Both the position numbers and the translations under genes were made by a program. From positions 1,870,001-1,934,000 of the forward strand of contig NC_134643.1 in the NCBI RefSeq assembly GCF_030463565.1: a DNA stretch of 64,000 nucleotides, written 5' to 3'. The notes under the pieces were generated by a model. The model had not been told where the DNA came from. It saw only the letters and a program-made list of their open reading frames with translations, and did not search any database. Shown piece by piece: positions 29,301 through 39,700 of the stretch; the stretch's first letter is position 1, and every line of letters begins with the position of its first letter. This DNA is from Pelecanus crispus (Eukaryota > Chordata > Aves > Pelecaniformes > Pelecanidae).

Positions 29301-32300
29301 TTTTTAGTTAGTGCAACTTACAGCAGAATCAGAGCACAGGGGCACTGTATCTCAGACTATGTCTTTTCAAATATTAAGCTAAATGTGTATGCTTAATCTT
29401 CCCAACTAAAATGTGCCAGGTTTTCTTGCTTTATCTAACAATTACATTCCAATTCCTACAATTTGCTAATACAGATATCTAAAGGAACGGATAACTGACA
29501 GAAGGTGTTTAACGTGGAAAACTGAACAGCAGATCAGCATGGATACCAGCTTGAAGCACACATAATTGCTATGGAGAAACCGGACTAATTGAGTCTTAAG
29601 CCTGAAGACAAAGCTTAGGCAGCAAGAAAACCAAGTGGTCTGCTGGAATGACTGGCAAACAACCAGCGCAGAGATTAACAGTGCTAAGTAAGCGATGACA
29701 AGGATGGAAGTCTGATTGCATACAGACACTCGAGATGCATAAACACCAGGAAGAGAGAAGCCTTGCAATGTGAAACAAAAGGGTGTATGTAGTAGGAGAA
29801 AGAAGCTAAGAGTATCAGTAGGAACATCTTGATGTGAAACAGCCTCCCATGGGAAGTAATGGAAGCCTTGTTCTTTGGGAACTTTATAGCTAGAAAGGAG
29901 ACAGGAGGAAAACAAAAAGATCAATCCTGCTTTGGCAGGGAAAGGCGAAGATGATGAACAAAATTCCTCCTGTGTCAGGCACTGCAGCTGTAACTGAGTT
30001 CTGCATGCAGCTCTTGAAGCTGTGCTGTAATGAATCTAGGCTCTCTCAAAAAATAAAATTGTTCCTCCCTTCTTTTCTTTTCCTCCTCCTCCCTTACTAG
30101 GCTCCACCTCTGAAGTCACAGATTTTTATTTTTAAAAAAAGAAAAATCCTTTGCATTTTCCTAACAGTTTTAGTAACTGTTGGGAGGATATTCCAAACCG
30201 GTCTCTCTCCAGCTGGTTCAGCTAAGAGGGCTAACAACAGAGAACAGGACCTTTATCAAATCCAGCCAGTTAAGCAGTTCTAAATCCTCTAAAACCATCT
30301 GCTGAATGCTCCATAGTTAAGCAAGGGAAGATGGGGGAGAAGGGGGAAGGGCTCCGATCCATATTCCTGTAACCACCACACAAAAAATTACAGCAAAATT
30401 AGCTTATGGAAACTCTCAAGCTGACGTGTGTTTAGAGAAGAAGTCACGCGAACGCTGGAGGCTGAAGTCTCTTCCCAACGCAAGCGGCGATCACAGGCCT
30501 CCTGACAGACGTTCTGCTTGGAAAAGTCTCCCTGTACACAGCCAACGGGCACATTACGGTAGCAGAACCGACACAAGAAGAGACACTGTGAGCTTTTATC
30601 TCTAGGGTGGGGTGTTTTTTTTTTTATTCCTATCCTTTGCTCCTAAATACACTTCCCGCAGAGGTAGGCCAATTCATTTTCAGCATTCAGAGCAAGCAGA
30701 GTTCCCAAATTCAACATCCTACCCTACACAATGTTTATTAAGCTGCAAAGCAAGTGCCTACTCGCTAATATACAACTTGCCATAGAAAAAAGGAGCCCAT
30801 CCAAAATCCCCCAGCGCACTGCAGCGTGCACTACAGCTTCCTAACCACAGGTCTGAAGAACAAGACCCATGCATAAACTAGATTTCAGAATGTCAATTAA
30901 CATGAAAATGACCCTCGCGGTTCTTGCAAAACCACCTGGTTTCAAGCCTCAAGCTCAGGTTGCTAAAGCCTCCCTTTATAACTCGGAAATAAACAGCAAC
31001 AATTCTCTTTTATACAGCCCATTTCACCTGCCCAACACAAAACCCACGTCCAAATCCAAATCCAAATCCACGACACAACACCCATGTCCAAATGATTAAA
31101 ATTCCCCAGCCATGGACAAAAAGAGCCCTTCAGTCAGGTGAAGGGCAAGAAATAAACTTAATTTAGAAGGACAAATAAAAGCAGCAAAGCTTACAAAGTG
31201 CTGGATGTACATAAACACTGACAAAGCAGAACTGCTGTCACAGTGCTCATACAATACACCTACTAAATGGTTTCATCCCACATCCCACCTCAAGTAAGGA
31301 TTATTTACTCCAGAACAAGCCTTTATGACCTAGATCTTGCCTTTTCCACCCAAAATGATTTCTATCAACAAGAAAAACCAAAGCTGTTGTTATTACAAAG
31401 CCTGACCTGGAGCAAACCAATCCAAATGCTTGCGCGAGCCTCCCAGCACTCATCAGAAAGTTCAGAAGCGCTGCTTCTGACTACAAAAGCAACACGACGT
31501 ACCCGGTTCTGTCCCGGAAGGTCCATTTGGATTTTCTGACATTTTTTTTTTTGCTTCAGTGAACTGGTTTGAAGCTGTAATTACTGTGTATTTAAGGATG
31601 CGCTCCTCGGGGCTTCAGCAATGAGTGAAGCAACACCAGAGAAAGGGAAGAGACTTGGTGTCTCTCCTCAAGTCAGTCCTCCAAAGGACAAATCATCGTG
31701 GTTCCAGCTCTCTTATCATTTTTGATTCCACAGCAGGCTCACGGTATTAAGTCCCACTCTCTCACATTACACAAGAGACAGAGAGTTGCCTGTACTGGGT
31801 ATTTCAAGTTGTGTCCAAATGGTGTCATCTATCCATGAGAAATCAAGGGGGAGAAGTTTCTAAGCTGCCTGGGAACACAGGGTGTCTATTGAGCACAAAT
31901 ATAATGAGAAAGTTTCTACTGCACTCCAGAACCACAATTAAACAAAAGAACTCCTACATGAAACAAAATCAGATTCACAGCAGAGATTGAAAACCAACTA
32001 GACCCATACAACAAGATCTTCAGCACAGATAAAAAGCAATGGCAATCCAGTGTTAAGCACTGAAATCTTAGTCAACACAGGATTTTGGAAAGCAAGGTCA
32101 TTTCTCTTTTGATTTTCCCCAAAGACCCATAGTGTTTAAAAAAAACCCACCAAACAAACAAACCAGCAACAAAGGACCATTCTGCACGAAGCCGAGCACA
32201 AATACATTTATGTGACAGATTACTGACCTCCCACATAATCTGAACGTTACCATACCAGAGGAACACAGTAAGCAGGTCTAAGAACTAAAACTGAACATTC

Positions 32301-34914
32301 AAAATCCTAATTAACCCTCATTAATGGGGACGCTTTTTCTTTCACATCAATAAACGCAGCTTTTGGGTTTAATAGATTTCCTGGCTCTCTATGTGAAAAT
32401 AATCCGGACAGCAGCTGAAAATAAAGTATAAAACATTAGCTTTATTAGTAAGAATTTTTTTAAAAAGTGGATTTTCAGTGGGAAAACAGACTGAAATAAT
32501 AATTGGCTAGGCTTTCATTAGCCTGAACGACCCAAAGTCTTCAAAACATCAATGTTTTTCTGGTAAACAATGTTATTCTGGTAAAATCAATGAGTTACAC
32601 AGGAATGAGCTTGTCTCTTTCCTGCCTTGGACTATTCTAATAGAATTCTAAGTATGCTACAATTACAATTACACAAAAGTAAAAGATCTCAAGCTCAATC
32701 ATTTTGATACCTAAAAGTGAAATAAAGTCTCAGAAGTGCAGTCTGAGTCTTCCCAGATGAGTCTAGTCTAGTTTTTCTTAATCCAGAAAACTTCTCCTGT
32801 CTGGTTTCCATTCAATAACAAAAATTGCACAAAGAAGGATCTAGAAAGACTCCTAGACCTGCCTGTCTGGTATCTTAAATCTGTAAAGCACTGTGAGAGA
32901 CAGAGAAATAAGTCACAGGACAAAGTGGAAAGTGTCCAGCAAAGAATCAAGGTAGAAGCATCTTTGTAGCCTACTGCTGCGTGTTTCTACAGTTTATTCC
33001 CATAAATGGCTGCGGAAATCATTGGAGATTTCCAAGCAAACGGAGGGCCTGGGATTCAAACCCACTCCTTGACGCTCTTTCAGTTTTGAACTAACCCACC
33101 ACAAGTTACATTCTGCTTCTCTCCAGATACTCACTTCTTTTGATCTCTTCCAACTTCTCAGTGTATTTTGTTAAACTGCTTCCTGTAACAACAACAACAA
33201 AAAAAATCAATCAGCTTGTTACAAATTTTTTTTATTAGTGGCTTTCTTCAGTGCTATTAAGCCTGATTTGTTTTTTCTTTTTAAGGAAAAAGATCAGATT
33301 ATGATAACAAATGTTTGTTGTAGATCCTTTTTCCCCATGGCAATACAAGGCAGCCATAAATCAAGAAGTATTGTGATTTTCCTTAGTGCTTTTCTCTCAC
33401 AAGGAAGGCCAAGCTCAATAGCCAAGTCAGTCAAAGCACTTCCTGGACCCTGGCCGCCAACTGCTACAAACGGCCAGTGCTCCATGGCTTAAAGCCTCTG
33501 TTGTGGAGAGGGGAAGTGACTGCAAGTGTTCATGACCAGCAGGAGCTTAAATCTTCTACATATACTCACAGCGCTCTTTCAGTTCTTCTTCAGAACACAC
33601 CTGAGTTTTATTTTACAGGATTACAGTAAGGGGTACAGAAGTATCCACACCCTGCTAGTCAGCACGCTGATATTCCAAAAAAACCAGCCTCGTAGCACCC
33701 GTCCCATTTACAAGTTCCACAGCCAGTCCTCTCTACTCAGATAAGGAAGTTATTTTGATGATGTTCTGGAGAACAAAGTTGTCGCCTTCAGAAAGTCACT
33801 ACCTAAACCTCAGTACGTTCCAGCCCTCTAAGGGAGCTGAAATCAGGACCTTGGTATTCAAATCCTGCCTCCGACACACTGCTTCAAGCACAACTCTGGC
33901 CACGCTGTCCCTTCCTCAACGTTTTTGTGTGGATACCATAGGCAGGTGTTACCGGATAAAATTAAACCGCTTTAACAACAAAAAAAGCCCCAAAGACACC
34001 CCCCAAAAAATTATCTTGCCTTACACCCTTGCCGAGATGTTAGTTTATACAAGAAAAGCCCCCACACAGAAACTCCAAGACCAGTAATTTCTATGGGAAC
34101 TGTCGCAACAGAGCCTGACATCGTAAGGTGAGATGCACCGTAAGTGCAAATCAGGTTCTGACATAGGTGCACAGTATCCAGCGTAAAGCAGCCCAGGACA
34201 GAGGCAGTTAAGACATTCAGCATATTTTTGTATACTCTTACATTTGGCATTTTTACCCTACAATGATTTCACTTACCGGTATCGAGGCGGGTTTTTATAT
34301 GTTGGTATCTGGGATTCTGAGGGATGCGCCTGGTTAAATACTGTTTTAAAAAGGAAAAAGGTAAGAGGAAGTCAATATACAGCTATGTAAAGGCAAAAAA
34401 AACCCCGTTAACAGAAAAGGCGATTTGAAGAGCTCTGAGAGACAGCAAAGAGGAGCGAGACCACAGGCATCCTCTCAGACATCCTCCGCTCTCAGGCAGG
34501 ACAGACCTCTGCATCTCCAACCCGGTATTAAATCCCTGCCAAACCGCCACTTTAAAGCCTCAAACGGCGAATTTCCCTCCCTTTCTCTTTCCACCCGCAA
34601 CTCGGCCAGAGCACGCCCGGCTCCGAGAGAGCTCCAGAAAACCTCCCCTCCGCCCGCTGAGGCCCCCGAGGGCCCCCCAGCCCTCCGAACACCCCACCGA
34701 ACCGCTCCCCACACCCCGCAGCCCCCAGGGACGCCCCAGCCGCTGGGGACCCTGCGCCCCATGGGCCACCCGGGGCTTCCCCCCCTCAGGAGAGGAGGCC
34801 ACCGGGGCTCGCCAGCCCGGCCCCCGCGTCCCCGCCCGCCGGCGGGAGGGTGACGGCGAGGGGAAGGGCCCCTCATCGCACCTCCGGGTCCCCGACGCTC
34901 CTCCTGCTCGACAT
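23334..34914 (-). CDS. CEP41: Centrosomal protein of 41 kDa, complete
   Basis: Centrosome and ciliary-axoneme protein needed for tubulin glutamylation; the human orthologue is mutated in Joubert syndrome 15. Coding exons from the start: 34882-34914, 34277-34340, 33135-33182, 28844-28905, 27643-27712, 27028-27169, 25884-26035, 25495-25562, 24583-24697, 23952-24167 and 23334-23482. They total 372 codons in a continuous frame (human 373). Recognised stretches: [125 protein letters not shown] and the terminal LQNRPWK. Residues about 165-265 form a rhodanese-like domain. Where active rhodaneses have the loop Cys this protein has YDNDER, so it is probably non-catalytic. Exons 3 to 4 are separated by a 4.2-kb intron. 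The gene is divergent from MEST. Confidence 0.96.
24318..24535 (+). mobile_element. CR1 LINE 3' end, double-tail type, in CEP41 intron 9
   Basis: Only the 3' UTR of the element remains, antisense to CEP41: first tail unit (TTGGACTGATGACCTTAGAG), linker (AATAATCCAGCCACCAGGCC), second tail unit (TTAAAGGTCTTTTCCAACC) and ATTCTATG. Confidence 0.9.
25574..25592 (-). repeat. T19 tract (on the gene strand) at the CEP41 exon 8 acceptor
   Basis: A run of 19 A on the + strand reads as T19 on the CEP41 strand and stands 11 bases before the exon 8 acceptor, making up most of its polypyrimidine tract. Confidence 0.85.
28906..33134 (-). other. CEP41 intron 3
   Basis: The largest intron in the window (4.2 kb). 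I see no exon, RNA gene or clear transposon. Minor features: a pyrimidine-rich stretch on the + strand at about 30063-30100, short AAATCC repeats near 31050, and a T-run near 30617. Short open frames show no family resemblance. Confidence 0.5.
33183..34276 (-). other. CEP41 intron 2
   Basis: No supported gene. A weak MIR-like core is possible near 33845-33905. Confidence 0.45.
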
Positions 34915-35018
34915 CTTGCGGCGGCAGACGGCCCCACCGCACCGCTCCCCTCACTCGCTCCCGCCTCGCCCGCCCGCCGTCCGGCTCTGGCGCCCCCCCC
35001 CGCAACAACCCCCTCCCC

Positions 35019-35049
35019 GATTGGCCGCCCGTCGCGCCCGCGGCCAATC
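35019..35049. promoter_or_regulatory. Inverted CCAAT-box pair
   Basis: GATTGGCCG and its exact reverse complement CGGCCAATC flank a 13-base GC-rich loop, giving two opposed NF-Y-type CCAAT boxes midway between the divergent genes. Confidence 0.65.
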
Positions 35050-35088
35050 AGACGCGGCGGAGGGGCGCGAGCGGCTGGACCGCGCTCC

Positions 35089-35104
35089 GTTGTCGCCGGG
35101 CAAC
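35089..35104. promoter_or_regulatory. X-box-like RFX motif
   Basis: GTTGTC, four bases, GGCAAC: an imperfect inverted repeat resembling the RFX X-box found at many ciliary genes. It is 175 bases upstream of the CEP41 ATG. The spacer is one base longer than the usual maximum, so binding is uncertain. Confidence 0.4.
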
Positions 35105-35170
35105 GGGGGACGCCGCGGCTGCACGCGCCGTGACGCGCGGGAAGCGGGGGGGGCGGGGCCCGGGCGGCGC

Positions 35171-35249
35171 ATGCGCGGGGCGGGGGAACCCCCGCTGGCC
35201 CCGCCCCTCGGAGCGCCATGCCGGCGCGCGGCCGAAGCACCTGAGGCAG
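35171..35249 (+). other. MEST: MEST exon 1 (5' leader, start not fixed)
   Basis: Ends CTGAGGCAG/GTGAGG, a good donor; exon 2 begins at 36784 (CGCAG/GATGAAGG), with the same junction layout as human MEST. The shown start is only the first upstream ATG; the true transcription start is not visible. Two upstream ATGs occur. The one at 35171 opens 27 codons whose TGA overlaps the main ATG as ATGA after splicing. The one at 35218 is in the MEST frame but stops at TGA two codons before the main ATG. Confidence 0.6.
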
Positions 35250-35321
35250 GTGAGGCGCGCGCGGTGCCCCCGCCCGCCCCGCGGCCCCGCCACGCGCGGA
35301 GGCTCCGCCCACCACCGCCGG

Positions 35322-35535
35322 GGGGCGGGGCCTGCCCCTCCGCGGGGGTGGGGGCGCGCGGCGGGGAGGGGGGCGTGGCCTGCCGCTCCGAGGGGCGGGG
35401 CCTGCTGGGAACGAGGCTCGGCCCCTGGAGGGGCGGGGCTGGGACGGAAGGGCGGGGCTTGTTCGTGGGGGTGTGGCCTTGCTGGGGAAGGGGGCGTGGC
35501 TTGTTGAAGGGGCGGTCTGGGGGCGGGGCTTTGGC
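35322..35535 (+). repeat. ~20-bp GC-box array in MEST intron 1
   Basis: About nine copies of GGGGCGKGGCYTG (SP/KLF-type boxes), many at spacings of about 20 bases or a multiple (near 35371, 35392, 35430, 35450, 35469, 35490 and 35510). Confidence 0.7.
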
Positions 35536-35600
35536 GCCCCTCCCCTGACCTTCGGCTTCCCTTTGACCCCCAGCCCTTGGATTGGGGCCACGCCCCCCCC

Positions 35601-36175
35601 AGGGGCCCATGCCCCCCTTACGCCCCCTATGGGGCCCATGTCTCCCCTCAGACCCTCAATGGGGCCCACATCCCCCCTCAGACCCCAAATGGGGCCCACG
35701 CTCCGCCCTTAGACCCCAAATGGGGCCCAAATGCCCCCTCAGCCCCCCTGTGGAGCCCATGTCCCCATGCAGCCCCCCATGGAGCCCATGTCCCCCCTCA
35801 CACCCATGGAGCTCATGGCCCCCCTCAGACCCCCTATGGAGCTCATGGCCCCCCTCAGACACCCTATGGAGCCCATGTCTCCCCTCAGCCTCTCAATGGG
35901 GCCCGCGTTCCCCCTCAAACCCCCAGTGGGGTCACACTCCCCCTCAGACCCCCTCTGGGGCTCATACCCCCCCTTACACCCCCAATGGGGCCCACGTCCC
36001 CCCTCAGACCCTCCCATGGGGCCCATGTCCTCCCTCAGACCCCCTATGGAGCCCATGTCTCCCCTCAGCCCCTCAGTGGGGCCCATGTCCCCCCACACCC
36101 CCTCAGACCCCTTATGGGCCCCACATCCATCCCTCAGACCCCAAATGGGCCCCATGTCCCCCTTCAGACCCCCTA
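35601..36175. repeat. 30-bp C-rich minisatellite in MEST intron 1
   Basis: About 19 units of TGGGGCCCATGTCCCCCCTC plus AGACCCCCTA. Unit starts such as 35630, 35660, 35690, 35721, 35751 and 35780 show the 30-base step. Because the period is a multiple of three it keeps long open frames in several frames; these are not genes. Confidence 0.95.
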
Positions 36176-36234
36176 ACCTTTCTGTCATGGGCCTGCCACC
36201 TTGGGGACGTGCAGGTTATGGGTATTTGGGGGCT

Positions 36235-36740
36235 TGGGGGACTTAGAGGTGGGTTATGGGGCCGTGGGGGTTTTGGGGACTTGGGAGGTGGATTAGGGGG
36301 CCGTGGGGGTCTTGGGGACTTCGGAGGTGGATTAGGGGGCCGTGGGGGTTTTGGGGACTTGGGAGGTGGATTAGGGGGCCGTGGGGGGTCTTGGGGACTT
36401 GGGAGGTGGATTAGGGGGCCGTGGGGGTTTTGGGGACTTGGGAGGTGGATTAGGGGGCCGTGGGGGTCTTGGGGACTTCGGAGGTGGATTAGGGGGCCGT
36501 GGGGGTCTTGGGGACTTGGGGAGGTGGATTAGGGGGCCGTGGGGGTTTTGGGGACATGGAGGTGGGTTATGGGGCTGTGGGGGTTTTGGGGACTTGGGAG
36601 GTGGATTAGGGGGCCGTGGGGGTTTTGGGGACATGGAGGTGGGTTATGGGGCTGTGGGGGTTTTGGGGACTTGGGAGGTGGATTAGGGGGCCGTGGGGGT
36701 TTTGGGGACATGGAGGTGGGTTATGGGGACATGGGGGTTA
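36235..36740 (+). repeat. 39-bp G-rich minisatellite in MEST intron 1
   Basis: About 13 units built on TTGGGGACTTGGGAGGTGGA and TTAGGGGGCCGTGGGGGTT, with variant units (ATGGAGGTGGGTTATGGGG) recurring in the later half. Each unit has several G-runs of three to five on the MEST sense strand. The array ends about 45 bases before exon 2. Confidence 0.95.
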
Positions 36741-36784
36741 TGGAGCAAATCCCGATAAACGGGTGCCTCGCTCTCTCCCGCAGG

Positions 36785-39700
36785 ATGAAGGAGTGGTGGG
36801 TGCAGGTGGGGCTGCTGAGCGTGCCCCTCCTCGCCGTCTACCTGCACATCCCGCCCCCCAAGCTCTCCCCGGCTCTCCTCTCCTGGAGGTCCTCCGGAGC
36901 CTACTTCACCTACAAGGACCAGAACATCTTCTACAGAGGTGACGGGGCCACACGGAGCCTTGGGGGACACCTCGTCCATCCCGGTGGGAAGCGGGGCTCG
37001 GGGCTTTGCTCCCCATGCTGGCCCCGGGGATGTCCCCAAGGCCAAGCAGGGAGATGGCAAATCTCTCCCAAAACAGAATGGCTTTAAGGGGAGCCGCTGC
37101 ACGGATTGCGGTGTGCCTGTTTGTTACCAAAACGCTTTAATTGGGTGAAGCCACGAAGGTTCAAGGGTGAAGCCTTGGTGTTGGCACGGAAGGATCCCAA
37201 GAACCTCTGGTGGGTCACAGCAAGGAAAAGATGCCAAAAAACCTTTTTGCTGGAGCGGTTGTCACTCATTGTAGCAACTGAAGGGCAGCTGCAATTAAAC
37301 TGTGCTAAATAAAACCCTGGTTTGCATCAAGTAGCCGGTGCTGGCGGCTGTGGTGGCTCGTCTGGCCGGGTTTCCGAAGCCATGCTGGCACCGGGAAGCT
37401 GTGGTGCGAGTCAAACTCATGCTTGGTTTTGGAGGAGCTGGGGGAGAGGTAACGCCACGGTGCTGGTTGGGCTCCTGGTGGGGCGAACGGCAATGCCTGT
37501 CATATAATGGTGGAAATTCAGGGGGGGAAAAGCTGACGCTGAGGTGCCCCGTTCCCTCCGCAGATTCGACCGGCGTCGTCGGCAGCTCCGACGTCGTCAT
37601 CCTCTTGCATGGCTTCCCAACCTCCAGCTATGACTGGTACAAGGTGAGGGGAGTGAATACACGGCGGGGTTGGATGCTGTCAGCAAATCCCATGGCTTCT
37701 CCCTCCCAGGGATGAGCGGACAGACATGGGTGGTGGCTCAGCGCAGGGTGGGCAGTGCTCCGGAGGAGATTCTGCTGGGGCTACCACCGTGCTCCGGGAT
37801 ATCACAGAATCATAGAATCGTTTAGGTTGGAAAAGACCTTTAAGATCATCCAGTCCAACCATTAACCTACACTACCAAGTCCACTCTAAACCAATCAAGG
37901 GTAGACTAGACTGAACCATGTCCCCAAGTGCCACCTCTGCCCATTTTTTGAACACTTCCAGGGATGGTGACTCTACCACCTCTCTGGGCAGCCTGTTCCA
38001 ATGCTTGACCACCCTTTCCGTAAAGAAATTTCTCCTAATATCCAATCTAAACCTCCCCTGGCGCAGCTTGAGCCCATTTCCTCTTGTCTTATCGCTAAGT
38101 ACTTGGGAGAAGAGACCAACACCCACCTCACTGCACCCTCCTGTCAGGCAGTTGGAGAGAGCGATAAGGTCTCCCCTCAGCCTCCTCTTCTCCAGGCTGA
38201 ACACCCCCAGCTCCCTCAGCCGCTCCCCATTAGCCCTGTGCTCCAGACCCTTCACCAGCTCCGTTGCCCTTCTCTGGACACGCTCCAGCACCTCAATGTC
38301 CTTCTTCTATTGAGGGGCCCAAAACTGGACACAGCATTCCAGGTGTGGCCTCACCAGCACCGAGTACAGGGGCACAATCACCTCCCTGCTCCTGCTGGCC
38401 ACGCTATTCCTGACACAAGCCAGGATGCTGTTGGCCTTCTTGGCCACCTGGGCACACTGCTGGCTCATGTTCAGCCGGCTGTCAACCAACACCCCCAGGT
38501 CCTTTTCAGCCCTGTTCCTCTCCTGACAGAAGCCTTGCACAGCACCCAAGCTCTTTTCACGTTGCCCTTTCCCACACTGCAGCTCAAAGCAGGAGGAAAA
38601 AACCCCCCAACTGTTTTTTGGAGTTTTTTGGGGGGATGGTCTTGCTGTTTATTGGGAAATTTCAACCTCTTGCAGTTTTCTGGTGCTGTCTGGAGGAGTG
38701 GAGGGGAGCGTGGCCGTCCATGGCTGCGCATCGCCGCAGAGTTTTCCTCCCTCCCCTCCCATCAGCTGTTTTTTTAATGCATTTCTCTTCCAGATCTGGG
38801 AAGGGCTGACCCAGCGGTTTCACCGGGTGATTGCTCTGGATTTTGTGGGATTTGGTTTCAGTGACAAGCCTGTAAGTAGCCTGGGAAGAGGATTTTTGCA
38901 GTTGTTTTTGGCCCAGAGGTTGTTCTGCCGTGCCAGCATCCCCGGAAAATTGGCATTTGCAGTCCAGTTTCTTCTCCCATTTACATCTGGAAAAGGAGTA
39001 AGAGATTATAATAGCGGAACAGATGGAGAAAGTGCATGGTGGAGATCGTCTCTGTCACCGTCTTGCCTTTACTTGGGTTTGACGTGACTCCAAAGCACAC
39101 CTTGACCCCTTTGGGGCATGGGCAGCGCTCCTGTGGGCTTGTGGACGTACCTGCTGGCCCAGGATATCCCATCTGCTCAGTCTGAGGTCACAAACTACTG
39201 GTCTCCACCCCATATTCCTCCATTTGGGTGTTTATTCTGGAGTTTGTGGGCTCATGGTGGATTGGGCTCTCACTGCGGCTCCTCTCCTGCTTTGCTTCGC
39301 AGAGGCCCCACCGCTACTCCATCTTCGAGCAAGCCAGCATCGTCGAGGGGCTGGTGCGTCACCTCGGCCTCTGCCACCAGAAGATTAATCTCCTGTCCCA
39401 CGATTACGGGGATACGGTTGCCCAGGAGCTGCTCCACAGGTCACTGGAACCACTGATGCTCTGGTTGCTCTTTGTTGTCCCCGTCAAGATGATTTCCAGC
39501 AGATAAGTGGAAGGACGTAGCGCAGAACCCCCTTTCCCCTGTACCTACAGCTGTAATGAAGGCCGGGAGGCCTCAGGGCACATCCGTGGTGGGCAGATCT
39601 GAGGGTCCCATCCATCAAATCCCAGCTGCTAGGATGTTTTAACTTCCCTCCTGAGCTCCTTCTTATCAAGCCAGGGACAGCAGGGGAGCAGAGATGATCC

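Larger units (their letters stand above)
34600..35560. promoter_or_regulatory. CpG island and divergent CEP41/MEST promoter
   Basis: Very high GC and dense CpG span CEP41 exon 1 (-) and MEST non-coding exon 1 (+). The CEP41 ATG (34914) and the end of MEST exon 1 (35249) are only about 335 bases apart, so the two genes must share control sequence. No TATA box is seen. There are two CCAAT boxes, an RFX-like motif, an E2F-like GCGCGGGAA near 35135 and many GC boxes. MEST is an imprinted gene in placental mammals with differential methylation at this island; birds are not known to imprint it. Confidence 0.85.

Noticed and set aside
34560-35699. 379-codon open frame on the - strand across the CpG island
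   Set aside because: It overlaps CEP41 exon 1 in another frame and owes its length to GC-rich composition; no domain or splice support.
35577-36532. Open frames of 199 and 316 codons, proline- and glycine-rich
   Set aside because: They are the 30-bp and 39-bp minisatellites read through; the peptide is just the repeat unit, and the stretch lies inside MEST intron 1.
36939-37563. A miR-335 hairpin in MEST intron 2, as in mammals
   Set aside because: No match to the miR-335 seed-bearing arm and no convincing long hairpin was seen; the host intron is present but the microRNA is not recognised.
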